From Paenibacillus sabinae T27 (GTDB lineage Bacteria; Bacillota; Bacilli; Paenibacillales; Paenibacillaceae): a stretch of DNA of 64,000 nt. The stretch is taken from assembly GCF_000612505.1 (NCBI RefSeq), contig NZ_CP004078.1:2158001-2222000 (forward strand). Direction: 5' to 3'. Every line of letters starts with the position of its first letter. The first letter of the stretch is position 1. The notes under the pieces are model-generated. The model ran no database searches. It saw nothing but the letters and a program-made list of their open reading frames with translations, and had not been told where the DNA came from. Positions 26,126 through 33,989 of the stretch are shown in pieces. Position numbers and translations under genes: made by a program.

Positions 26126-27580
26126 ATGAAAAATTCGCAGTACCTCAAGCAGTATGTGCAGAAGCACCCCGAAAATAAAATGGCGTGGTACTTGCTAGGG
26201 AAGGAATATAAGAAGAACGGGCAGGACGGGAAGGCGAACTACTGCTTCAATCAGGCCGGGGGCGTATACGAAGCCTTCGAACAGAGCAAAGTGCCGGGAG
26301 ATATGCTCCGAGAGTATGAGGAAGGGCTGCTTCGGTCGGCGCGCGAGCGGGAACGGCGGACAGGCGCCGCGCGAAAGCTGCTGTTATCCTTGTCGCTGCT
26401 GCTGCTTGTTCTGACGCCGGCCGCGGCTATCGCGCCGGGTAAAGATTCGGGACCGCTTGGCCGGAAGCCTGACACGGCTCAGTCTTCCGGCCTGCCGGAC
26501 TTTTCCGAAGACCGTCATGATGGTCCCGGGAAGCAAAGCGGCTCGAAGACAGCGGGGGTGGACAGCCTTCGCTTCACCGCCGGTGAGGCGGGCGGCGGGC
26601 CGTCAGCGCGCGATCTGGCGGGAATACTCGGAAGCGGAAGCGGCGGCCGGGCTCCTTCGTTGATAGCCGTGCTGGGCATGCAGCGATCGGGGAAGTGGCT
26701 TCTTTGGAAAGAGCGGCTTCCTGTCGTTTATACGGTGGATCGTCAGGTCAACGGACGGACGATGATCCAGTCATTCGATGCCGCGGCCTGTGCTTGTGAG
26801 CCGCCGGATGCCGGGCCGCTCAAGGAGAAGGCAGCCGGCTGGCAGGAGCGGCAGGAACAGCTCGCCGTACTCTGGAGCGCGCTGAACGGATTTCGCGCTG
26901 CCAAAGGCCGTCTTCCGGAATCGCTGGCCGAGCTGGCCGGAGATTTCCCGGGCAATTGGCTGGCCGGGACGACTCCGCTGATGAAGCGTGCGTTCGGGCC
27001 GCTGAAATCGATAGCGGCGGAACGGGCCGGGCGGGCCGCGCAAGGTTCTGAGGCCTTAGCGCCGGCGGCTGAACAGAATGCGGAAGCGGCGGCGGCATCA
27101 GCAGGCAATGGCGGGGCGGAGATGCCGTTCCTGTCCCGCCCGCTCGCCATTCTCATCGACAAGCAAAAACACCGCTTGGCGGTAACCAGCGGCGGGATTC
27201 TAATTCGGAGCTATGAAGTAGGTCTTGGAGGAAACCGGACGCCCGAAGGCAGCTTCGTCATAACCGATAAGGTCGTGAATCCGAACGGACATGATAACGG
27301 GGAATTCGGCAGCAGGGGGATGCAGCTGTCAGACACCAACTACGCCATCCACGGCACCAATGAAGCAGGCAGCATAGGCAAAGACGAATCCCTGGGCTGC
27401 ATTCGAATGAAGCGGGCCGATATCGAGGAGCTGTTCGATCTTGTTCCCAAAGGAACCCGTGTGCAAATCGTCAAAGGGGGTCTTCTGCCTGACGAAACGC
27501 TGCGTCCGGAGAAAACTTTCTCCCTGAACGCTGCCGGGAATCAGACTAACCCCCGTAAAGAGTACCACTGGCTGAATTAA
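26126..27580 (+). CDS. Membrane-anchored L,D-transpeptidase (YkuD domain) with cytoplasmic TPR-like head
   Basis: A 484-residue protein in three parts. Residues ~1-80 resemble a degenerate TPR unit (HPENKMAWYLLGKEYKKNG). A single helix (LLLSLSLLLLVLTPAAAIA) and a long low-complexity Ala/Gly/Ser region follow. Residues ~333-458 are a YkuD domain (AILIDKQKHRLAV, RTPEGSF, IHGTN, SLGCIRM with the catalytic Cys). YkuD enzymes form 3-3 peptidoglycan crosslinks or attach proteins to the wall. Topology implies a cytoplasmic head and extracytoplasmic catalysis. The stop overlaps the convergent small ORF. Confidence 0.87.
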   Translation: MKNSQYLKQYVQKHPENKMAWYLLGKEYKKNGQDGKANYCFNQAGGVYEAFEQSKVPGDMLREYEEGLLRSARERERRTGAARKLLLSLSLLLLVLTPAAAIAPGKDSGPLGRKPDTAQSSGLPDFSEDRHDGPGKQSGSKTAGVDSLRFTAGEAGGGPSARDLAGILGSGSGGRAPSLIAVLGMQRSGKWLLWKERLPVVYTVDRQVNGRTMIQSFDAAACACEPPDAGPLKEKAAGWQERQEQLAVLWSALNGFRAAKGRLPESLAELAGDFPGNWLAGTTPLMKRAFGPLKSIAAERAGRAAQGSEALAPAAEQNAEAAAASAGNGGAEMPFLSRPLAILIDKQKHRLAVTSGGILIRSYEVGLGGNRTPEGSFVITDKVVNPNGHDNGEFGSRGMQLSDTNYAIHGTNEAGSIGKDESLGCIRMKRADIEELFDLVPKGTRVQIVKGGLLPDETLRPEKTFSLNAAGNQTNPRKEYHWLN

Positions 27581-27714
27581 CTGCCGGTTACGATAAAGAG
27601 GATGATGAAAACAAGCACAAGCAGCGCAATGCTGACGCCGACCCAGAGAATCGCTTTGCGGTTGACCTCTTCTTTTTTCTGATGCATTGTAGGCGGTTTG
27701 CGTTTGGCTGACAT
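27577..27714 (-). CDS. Small single-pass membrane protein
   Basis: A 45-residue protein, MSAKRKPPTMHQKKEEVNRK followed by one long helix (AILWVGVSIALLVLVFIILF). The basic N-terminus predicts a cytoplasmic head with the helix inserted N-in. AGGAAGG lies about 10 bases before the ATG at 27714; the reading frame continues to 27780. The gene overlaps the L,D-transpeptidase stop codon by four bases in convergent orientation. I do not recognise it. Confidence 0.6.
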   Translation of the reverse strand: MSAKRKPPTMHQKKEEVNRKAILWVGVSIALLVLVFIILFIVTGS

Positions 27715-27897
27715 AGGGTTCGACCTTCCTTTTCTCTTATCGTGAATTCCATGTACCTTTACATTGTAATGCGTTTTCAATAAAAATACTATACTCCATG
27801 TCCAAGGCGGATATCTGCGGCAGTGACAAAAACTTTTCTTTTCCAGCGGAAAAGGCTAAAATTAGAGTGAAACCTTATGCCTGAAGGAGCGAGAACG

Positions 27898-28995
27898 GTG
27901 CTGTATCGAAATATTGCTAAACCTTTTTTCTTCAACATGGACCCGGAGGCAGCACACCATCTCGTAATCGGGGGACTGGAAAAAGCGGCTGCCCTGCCGG
28001 GAGGACGCTCGGCTCTGCGCCTTATGTACGGCGTCCCGGAGACGCCGGAGCTGGCCGTCGACCTGTTCGGCCTCCATTTTCATACGCCAGTGGGGCTTGC
28101 GGCCGGACTGGATAAGAACGCCCAGGCGGTGCCCGGATTTTCTTCCATCGGCTTCGGCTTTATGGAGGTCGGCACGGTGACGCCGAAGGGTCAGTCGGGA
28201 AATGAACAGCCGAGGCTGTTCCGCCTGCCGTCTGATGAAGCGCTTATCAACCGGATGGGCTTTAACAATGAAGGCGCGGAAGCGATGGCGCGTCGTCTGA
28301 AGCCGGAAACCCGGCGGAGCATTCCGGTGGCGGTGAATATCGGCAAGAACAAGACGACACCCAATGAAGAAGCGCACGAGGATTACCGAAAATGCATTCG
28401 TACGCTGTATCCGTACGGTGATTTTTTTGTAGTGAATATCAGCTCGCCGAATACGCCGGATTTGCGCAGTCTTCAGCACGGAAGCGAGTTGTCCCGTCTG
28501 CTGTCCGAAGTCAAGGAAGAGATGGAGCTTCAGCGCAAGGCAACCGGCGTCAAGAAGAGCATTTTGGTCAAAATCGCTCCCGATGTCAGCGAATCCGAGC
28601 TGGAATATATGGTGCACGCGCTGACAGAATCGGGAATGGATGGTATCATAGCTACCAACACGACGATTAGCCGCGAGGGGCTTACGCATGAGAAGGCATC
28701 GGAGACCGGAGGACTCAGCGGGAAGCCGCTGCGGGACAGATCAACGGAGGTAATCTCCGCGATCTACCGCCAGACGAAGGGAAAGCTGCCGATTATCGGC
28801 TCGGGCGGCATTTTTACTCCCCAGGACGCCTATGACAAGATACGGGCTGGCGCCAGCCTGGTCGAAATTTATACGGCGCTTATCTACGAAGGTCCTGAGG
28901 TAAATCGCAGAATCCATACTGGTTTACGGAATCTTTTGCGGCGGGACGGGTTCCGGCATATATCCGAGGCTGTGGGCGCGGACGTCCAATTATAA
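27898..28995 (+). CDS. pyrD: Dihydroorotate dehydrogenase, class 2 (quinone-dependent)
   Basis: A 365-residue enzyme oxidising dihydroorotate to orotate in pyrimidine synthesis. FMN and substrate motifs: VGLAAGLDKNAQAV, NRMGFNNEGAE, NIGKNK, VNISSPNTPDLR with Ser as catalytic base (class 1 uses Cys), IATNTTISR and GSGGIFTPQDAYDKI. The extended N-terminal helix (LYRNIAKPFFFNMDPEAAHH) is the class 2 membrane/quinone segment. GTG 27898 stands eight bases after AAGGAG; the ATG at 27877 lies upstream of that site. It stands apart from a pyr operon. Confidence 0.95.
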   Translation: MLYRNIAKPFFFNMDPEAAHHLVIGGLEKAAALPGGRSALRLMYGVPETPELAVDLFGLHFHTPVGLAAGLDKNAQAVPGFSSIGFGFMEVGTVTPKGQSGNEQPRLFRLPSDEALINRMGFNNEGAEAMARRLKPETRRSIPVAVNIGKNKTTPNEEAHEDYRKCIRTLYPYGDFFVVNISSPNTPDLRSLQHGSELSRLLSEVKEEMELQRKATGVKKSILVKIAPDVSESELEYMVHALTESGMDGIIATNTTISREGLTHEKASETGGLSGKPLRDRSTEVISAIYRQTKGKLPIIGSGGIFTPQDAYDKIRAGASLVEIYTALIYEGPEVNRRIHTGLRNLLRRDGFRHISEAVGADVQL

Positions 28996-29121
28996 GCTAA
29001 AGGAAAGCTTTTAACACTTTATCCTTGGGTGCTTATAAGTACGGAAACGGAGTGGTCCTTAGGAGGCGGCGCAGCCGTTACTCCATAGCAGGAGCGGCGA
29101 TGAGAGACAGGAGGAAGGACG

Positions 29122-29934
29122 ATGGACGGCAGGGATTGGGGCATTTTTTTGCTTCCTTATGAACAGACAGTAGAAGAGCTAAAGGTCAAGTTCAAAACGA
29201 TGCGCGCGGAACTCAAAAAACGCGAGGAATATACGCCGATCGAATTCGTCACCGGCCGGGTGAAGAGGCTCTCCAGTATTTTGGAAAAGGCGAAGCGCCT
29301 TAATGTGCGGATGGAGGATCTGGAGCAGGGAATTGAGGATATCGCGGGCATTCGGATTATGTGCCAATTCGTTGAGGATATCCGGCGTGTAGCGGAAATG
29401 ATCCGCGCCCGCAAAGACCTGGAAGTGTTATATGAGAAGGACTATATTACCAATTACAAAGAGAGCGGCTACCGCAGCTTCCATATGATCATCAAATATC
29501 CGGTACAGACGGCGCTCGGGCTAAAAATTGTGCTGGCCGAAATTCAAATCCGCACCTTGGCGATGAATTTCTGGGCGACCATCGAGCATTCCCTAAACTA
29601 TAAATACCGGGAAAGCCTGCCGGATGAAATTAGACTGCGCCTGAAGACGGCGGCGGAGGCTGCTTCGATACTGGATTCCGAGATGTCCAGCATCCGCGAA
29701 GAGATTCTGGAGGCGCAGAAGACGTTTGAGGAAAATTCCAATACGACGACCCAGGTGCTTCATGCGATACATCAACTGTACTTCTACCACCTTGTCAATG
29801 AAGCCATCCGCAGTCAGGAAGAATTCAATGAAATCTGGCAGCGCCAGGACATGGAGGCGATGAAAGAGCTGCTGCTCCGCGTGCGCGCCATGATTTCGGA
29901 AGCGAAGAAAGGCGATTTACCGGATGGTTTATGA
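29122..29934 (+). CDS. relQ: Small alarmone synthetase RelQ/YjbM
   Basis: A 270-residue protein carrying only the (p)ppGpp synthetase domain, without hydrolase, TGS or ACT domains. Motifs include the basic PIEFVTGRVKRLSSILEKAK, DIAGIRIMCQF, YITNYKESGYRSFHMII, VLAEIQIRTLAMNFWATIEH and LNYKYR. It transfers pyrophosphate from ATP to GDP or GTP, often when cell-wall stress induces it. It is somewhat longer than Bacillus YjbM because of the C-terminal tail. ATG follows AGGAGGAAGG. It overlaps the DUF309 gene by 11 bases. Confidence 0.94.
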   Translation: MDGRDWGIFLLPYEQTVEELKVKFKTMRAELKKREEYTPIEFVTGRVKRLSSILEKAKRLNVRMEDLEQGIEDIAGIRIMCQFVEDIRRVAEMIRARKDLEVLYEKDYITNYKESGYRSFHMIIKYPVQTALGLKIVLAEIQIRTLAMNFWATIEHSLNYKYRESLPDEIRLRLKTAAEAASILDSEMSSIREEILEAQKTFEENSNTTTQVLHAIHQLYFYHLVNEAIRSQEEFNEIWQRQDMEAMKELLLRVRAMISEAKKGDLPDGL

Positions 29935-30373
29935 TAGGCTGTATGTTGCTTATCTGGTCTATTTTAACCGGGACCGCGATTATTTTGAGTGCCATGAGGT
30001 TCTGGAGGAACTGTGGCTCTCCAAGGAGCGCGATCCGCTGTACAAGGCGCTGCTTCAGGTCGCTGTCGGACTGTATCATTTCCGCAACGGCAACGTGCGC
30101 GGCGCCTTGATTATGCTGGAAGGGGCGGCCTCAAGACTCCGTCAGTACCCGGATGTGACGCTAGGCATTCACCTAACTAAGTTGATTCGCGAGACCGAAG
30201 ACTATGCCCGGAAGCTTAAGGAATACGAGCAGAAGCCGTTCCCCTACTACGATTTGACGATCGACATCGCGGATGAGAAGCTGGCGGAAGCCGTTGAGAC
30301 CGCATCGCCTGACATCAAGCCGAATATCCCCCAGCGGCGGGGGCCCTGCAGACAGCAGTCCTGCCGCCGCTGA
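29924..30373 (+). CDS. DUF309 protein
   Basis: A 149-residue protein whose first ~105 residues match DUF309: RDYFECHEVLEELWL holds the conserved HExxExxW motif, followed by LYKALLQVAVGLYHFRNGN and GALIMLEGAASRLR. The helical bundle is presumed to bind a ligand through the His/Glu pair. The C-terminal ~30 residues (PNIPQRRGPCRQQSCRR) are low-complexity. Its start lies inside relQ, so the two are translationally coupled. Function unknown. Confidence 0.82.
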   Translation: MVYDRLYVAYLVYFNRDRDYFECHEVLEELWLSKERDPLYKALLQVAVGLYHFRNGNVRGALIMLEGAASRLRQYPDVTLGIHLTKLIRETEDYARKLKEYEQKPFPYYDLTIDIADEKLAEAVETASPDIKPNIPQRRGPCRQQSCRR

Positions 30374-30406
30374 CCGGGCACGGCTGAATAAGTTCACGGC
30401 ACACGG

Positions 30407-30430
30407 ACACCCCCTGAGGGGGTGTTCCTT
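30407..30430 (+). terminator. Hairpin after the DUF309 gene
   Basis: GGACACCCCC and GGGGGTGTTCC around a TGA loop form a strong short hairpin, but only a weak T-rich tail follows, so it may attenuate rather than end transcription. Confidence 0.5.
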
Positions 30431-30477
30431 CAGTTATACACCCCTTTTTGCTAAAGAGATTACCGGGAGGATGCAGC

Positions 30478-31998
30478 ATGGCGGTACAACTTCCGCGCTC
30501 CTTCTCCGAGCGGATGAGGGACCTGCTTGGACGGGAGTACGAAGCATTTGCGGAGACGTATGGGGAGATTCCTCATACCGGCGTCCGCGTTAATACATTA
30601 AAAATTCCGGTGGAAGGGCTGCAGCGGTTGGCCCCTTTTCGCATGGAACCGATTCCCTGGTGCCCCACGGGATTCTATACGGCCGAAGGAGCAAGACCCG
30701 GCAAGCACCCTTATTATCACGCCGGCCTTTACTATATTCAGGAGCCGAGCGCCATGGCCCCTGTAGAGCTGCTTGGCGTCATGCCGGGCGACCGGGTGCT
30801 GGACCTGTGCGCCGCTCCCGGCGGGAAGTCGACCCAAATTGCCGCGAAGCTGCAGGGCCGGGGCATGCTGGTCAGCAATGACCTGAATGCCGAACGGACC
30901 AAGGCTCTCGCCAAGAATCTGGAGCTGTGCGGCGCGAGAAACGCGGTCGTCCTGAACGAGAGCCCGGAGAGGATCGCCGCGGCGTTCCCCGGATTTTTCG
31001 ACCGCATTCTGATCGATGCTCCATGCTCGGGTGAGGGCATGTTCCGCAAGGATGAGGACATGGTCCGGCAGTGGGACGAGAGCACGCCGGCCAAATATGC
31101 CGGCATGCAGCGAGACATTCTGCAGGCGGCGGCCCGCGCGCTGAAGCCCGGCGGCACATTGGTCTACTCGACCTGCACGTTCTCGCCGGAGGAGAATGAA
31201 GGGAGCATCGCCGAATTTTTGGCGGGGCATTCGCAGTTTTCGGTCGTTCCGGCCGGCGGGACAGGCTTCTTCTCGCCCGGATTTCCGCCGCTTCCGGGCA
31301 CGGCGCGTTTATGGCCCCACAAGGTGAAGGGCGAGGGGCATTTTATCGCTGTGTTAAGGCGTGAAGATGCTGAGGGAGCGGATACTATGGCCGGAACGCC
31401 GCCCGATGGCCCGTCCCTGCCGGCGGCGCCGCGCCGGGAGAACAGCGGCCGGACAGTCGTCTCCCGCAAGGACAAGGCTCAAGAAGGCCGGAGCGGAGGC
31501 CGCGCTTCCGGCAGGAATGGAAGCCGGGGACGGAATGCGGCCGTTCTATCGGAGGACGGTATGATGGCAGCATACGCGGAGTTTGCAGCGGAACAGCTGG
31601 GCTGGCAGCCGGAAGGCTTCCCGATCCTGTTCGGGGAGCATCTGTACATGTCTCCGCTGCCGCGTGAAGCGCTGGACGGCCTGAAGACGGTGCGTCCCGG
31701 CTGGTACATGGGGCAGGTACGGAACAACGGACGGTTCATCCCCGGCCATCCCCTGGCCACCGCGCTGACTCCGCAGGAAAGCCGGCGCAGTCTGTCGCTT
31801 GCCGGTGAAGGAGCGGAAGCGGTCTCCTATCTTAAAGGGGAGACGCTATCTATTCCGGCGGACCGCCTGAGGCTCGCTCCCGGCGCAGCCCCCAAGGGCT
31901 ACGTGCTCGTCTGCATTGACGAATACAGCGTGGGCTGGGGGAAATGGCAGGACGGCATGCTCAAGAACGAATATCCCGCAGGCTGGAGGTGGACATAG
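30478..31998 (+). CDS. RsmF-type rRNA cytosine-C5 methyltransferase, copy 1
   Basis: A 506-residue NOL1/NOP2/Sun-family enzyme. SAM site: VLDLCAAPGGKSTQIAA. Motif IV is DAPCSGEGMFRK with a Cys, and motif VI is LVYSTCTFSPEENEG with the catalytic Cys. The C-terminal region (~395-506: ALTPQESRRSLSLAGEG, GYVLVCIDEYSVGWGKWQDG) resembles the RsmF PUA-like RNA-binding domain. A charged Arg/Gly linker (~300-370) separates the two. ATG 30478 follows GGGAGG by seven bases. It abuts the RsuA-like gene, so both rRNA modification genes are likely cotranscribed. Confidence 0.92.
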   Translation: MAVQLPRSFSERMRDLLGREYEAFAETYGEIPHTGVRVNTLKIPVEGLQRLAPFRMEPIPWCPTGFYTAEGARPGKHPYYHAGLYYIQEPSAMAPVELLGVMPGDRVLDLCAAPGGKSTQIAAKLQGRGMLVSNDLNAERTKALAKNLELCGARNAVVLNESPERIAAAFPGFFDRILIDAPCSGEGMFRKDEDMVRQWDESTPAKYAGMQRDILQAAARALKPGGTLVYSTCTFSPEENEGSIAEFLAGHSQFSVVPAGGTGFFSPGFPPLPGTARLWPHKVKGEGHFIAVLRREDAEGADTMAGTPPDGPSLPAAPRRENSGRTVVSRKDKAQEGRSGGRASGRNGSRGRNAAVLSEDGMMAAYAEFAAEQLGWQPEGFPILFGEHLYMSPLPREALDGLKTVRPGWYMGQVRNNGRFIPGHPLATALTPQESRRSLSLAGEGAEAVSYLKGETLSIPADRLRLAPGAAPKGYVLVCIDEYSVGWGKWQDGMLKNEYPAGWRWT

Positions 31999-32757
31999 AT
32001 GTCCAAGACAAAAGGCGGCCAAGGCCGAACGCAGCGGCTGGACAAGGTGCTGTCCCATATCGGCTTCGGCTCGCGCAGCGAGCTGCGGAAGCTGGCGAAG
32101 CAGGGGCTTATCACGGTAAACGGCACGGTCGTTAAAGACAGCGGCGCGCATGTCGATCCCTACGCAGACAAGATCGAGGTGGCCGGAGAGGCGGTTCATT
32201 ACCGTGAGCATATTTATCTCATGATGAACAAGCCGCCCGGCGTGCTGTCGGCGACGGAGGATAAACGGGACCGGACCGTGCTGGATCTGCTGGAAGAGCG
32301 CTATGCGGTGTTCGAGCCTTTTCCCGTAGGGCGGCTTGACAAAGATACGGTGGGGCTGCTGCTGCTTACGAATGACGGGAAGCTTGCCCATGAGCTGCTG
32401 TCGCCGCGCAAGCATGTGCCGAAGACGTACGAGGCGGTTGTGGAAGGCGATGTCGGCCCGGAAGACGTGGCGGCTTTTGCCGAAGGAGTGGAGCTGGATG
32501 ACGGTTATGTGACCCTGCCTGCGCAGCTGGTCATTCTGGGGAGAGAGCGCGGGAAACAAGTCATTTCGCGAATCTCCCTCACGATAACCGAAGGGAAGTT
32601 TCATCAGGTGAAAAGAATGTTTCAGGCTGTCGGTAAAAAAGTCATCTTTTTAAAAAGAGTCTCGATGGGCAATTTAGCTCTCGACGAGAGCCTGCCCGAA
32701 GGAGCCTGCCGGGAGCTGACCAAAGCGGAGCTTGCGCTGCTTGGCGCGGAAATTTAA
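31999..32757 (+). CDS. RsuA-family pseudouridine synthase
   Basis: A 252-residue synthase. An S4 RNA-binding domain (~residues 12-60, RLDKVLSHIGFGSRSELRK) precedes the catalytic domain with PVGRLDKDTVGLLLLTNDG, the Asp being the nucleophile, and KTYEAVVEG. EGKFHQVKRMFQAVGKKV is the third family motif. It isomerises specific uridines in rRNA, probably 16S as for RsuA. It starts immediately after the RsmF-like stop. Exact target position not derivable. Confidence 0.92.
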   Translation: MSKTKGGQGRTQRLDKVLSHIGFGSRSELRKLAKQGLITVNGTVVKDSGAHVDPYADKIEVAGEAVHYREHIYLMMNKPPGVLSATEDKRDRTVLDLLEERYAVFEPFPVGRLDKDTVGLLLLTNDGKLAHELLSPRKHVPKTYEAVVEGDVGPEDVAAFAEGVELDDGYVTLPAQLVILGRERGKQVISRISLTITEGKFHQVKRMFQAVGKKVIFLKRVSMGNLALDESLPEGACRELTKAELALLGAEI

Positions 32758-32833
32758 CAATCATGGCCACATCCCGTGAAGGCGCTATTTTATAATGAAA
32801 AGACAGATAAAGAATGGTCAAGGACGGTGGAGA

Positions 32834-33634
32834 ATGAAATACAAGCTGATAGCGCTTGATGTGGACGGTACGCTGCTGAACGACGATCACTTTTTAAGCC
32901 CCGAGAACAAGGAGGCGGTTGCAGAGGTTACCAGGCAGGGCGGCCGGGTCGTACTCTGTACGGGAAGAAACCCGAAGAATGCTTTTCCGATAATGGAGGA
33001 GATGGGGCTGACCGGCCATGTGCTTGCGGACAATGGCGCCGTTACCGTGCGGGTGGAGGACCAGAAGGTCATTCATCAATACGAGATGGACGGGCGCGGA
33101 CTTGATCCGTATATTCGCTACTGCCGCGAGCGCGATATCCATTTTGACGTGAATACTGCTTTTGAACTCTACGTAGATAATGTGGAGTACTTAACGCAAG
33201 AAGCCCGATTTATGTATGAGCATCTCGAGCTGGTTCCTGCATCGCTTCCGGCCTGGGAGGAATTCCGCGAACCGATTGTGAAATTCACTGTGTTTTCCAC
33301 GGCGGACAAGATGGACGAAGCCCAGCGGGAATGGAATACTTGGTTACAAACGTTCAATATTCAGCGCAGCGGCGAGTTTTTCGTCGATTTAATGCACCCG
33401 GAAGCATCCAAGGGCAATGCGCTGAAGCAGCTGGCGAAGCAGCTTGGCATTCGTCAGGAGGAAGTGCTGTCCATCGGCAATTATTATAACGATATTTCGA
33501 TGCTTGCTTTTGCGGGACTCGGAATCGCCATGGACAATTCCCCGCTGGAAGTCAAAGCAGCCGCCGACGTCATCACCGGAACCAACAATGAGAATGGCGT
33601 ATCCGAGGCGCTTATTAAATACTGCCTGTCCTAA
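32834..33634 (+). CDS. Cof-type HAD phosphatase
   Basis: A 266-residue HAD hydrolase with a type IIB cap. Motif I is LDVDGTLLND (two catalytic Asp), motif II LCTGRNP, motif III the Lys of EASKGNALKQLAK, and motif IV SIGNYYNDISML, where the usual GD is GN; the later Asp (ND) remains. Members dephosphorylate sugar phosphates, FMN or PLP. ATG 32834 follows GGTGGAG. The substrate is unknown. Confidence 0.9.
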   Translation: MKYKLIALDVDGTLLNDDHFLSPENKEAVAEVTRQGGRVVLCTGRNPKNAFPIMEEMGLTGHVLADNGAVTVRVEDQKVIHQYEMDGRGLDPYIRYCRERDIHFDVNTAFELYVDNVEYLTQEARFMYEHLELVPASLPAWEEFREPIVKFTVFSTADKMDEAQREWNTWLQTFNIQRSGEFFVDLMHPEASKGNALKQLAKQLGIRQEEVLSIGNYYNDISMLAFAGLGIAMDNSPLEVKAAADVITGTNNENGVSEALIKYCLS

Positions 33635-33687
33635 CTCAGGGGCGAAAGCGGATCTTTTGGCAAAATGAACTTATGAATATCAAATAT

Positions 33688-33724
33688 AAAGAGTGCTTTT
33701 AGCTGCGGCCAAGAGCACTCTTTT
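33688..33724. terminator. Terminator between the HAD gene and the YjcZ-like gene
   Basis: AAAGAGTGCT and AGCACTCTTTT form a perfect stem with T runs on both strands between convergent genes. Confidence 0.85.
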
Positions 33725-33752
33725 GTTATCCGGACGTATAATATAAGGTAAA

Positions 33753-33845
33753 CTAAATGAAGAACGAGCGGCTAATAATGACTAGCAGAATAAACAGTAC
33801 CAGAATCGCTCCGGTCGAAGTGAAGCCTCCGTAAACTGTGTCCAT
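33753..33845 (-). CDS. YjcZ-type small hydrophobic sporulation peptide
   Basis: A 30-residue peptide: MDTVYGGFTSTGAILVLFIL followed by LVIISRSFFI. A short polar head with GG is followed by one hydrophobic helix, the pattern of YjcZ/SscA-like small spore proteins. AAGGAGGA lies seven bases before the ATG, an excellent site for such a short gene. It is flanked by a terminator. Members are made in sporulation and help coat assembly or germination; here that is inference from the family. Confidence 0.75.
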   Translation of the reverse strand: MDTVYGGFTSTGAILVLFILLVIISRSFFI

Positions 33846-33989
33846 ATTGGATTCCTCCTTAAAATAAAGGGACGTTCTCCCAACTGCCTTCTCATTTTCG
33901 GGAGTGGCTTTATGGGATAGAACATCGTATGTAGGGAGGGCCCCTGCCGCTTCGGTCAGCCGCCCAGCGGCGTTAATATGGGCGGGTTT
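33846..33989. other. Intergenic gap without identified gene
   Basis: The only structure seen is CCGCCC...GGGCGG around a 14-base loop next to the stop of the methyltransferase gene, a weak terminator candidate without a T run. Confidence 0.4.
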
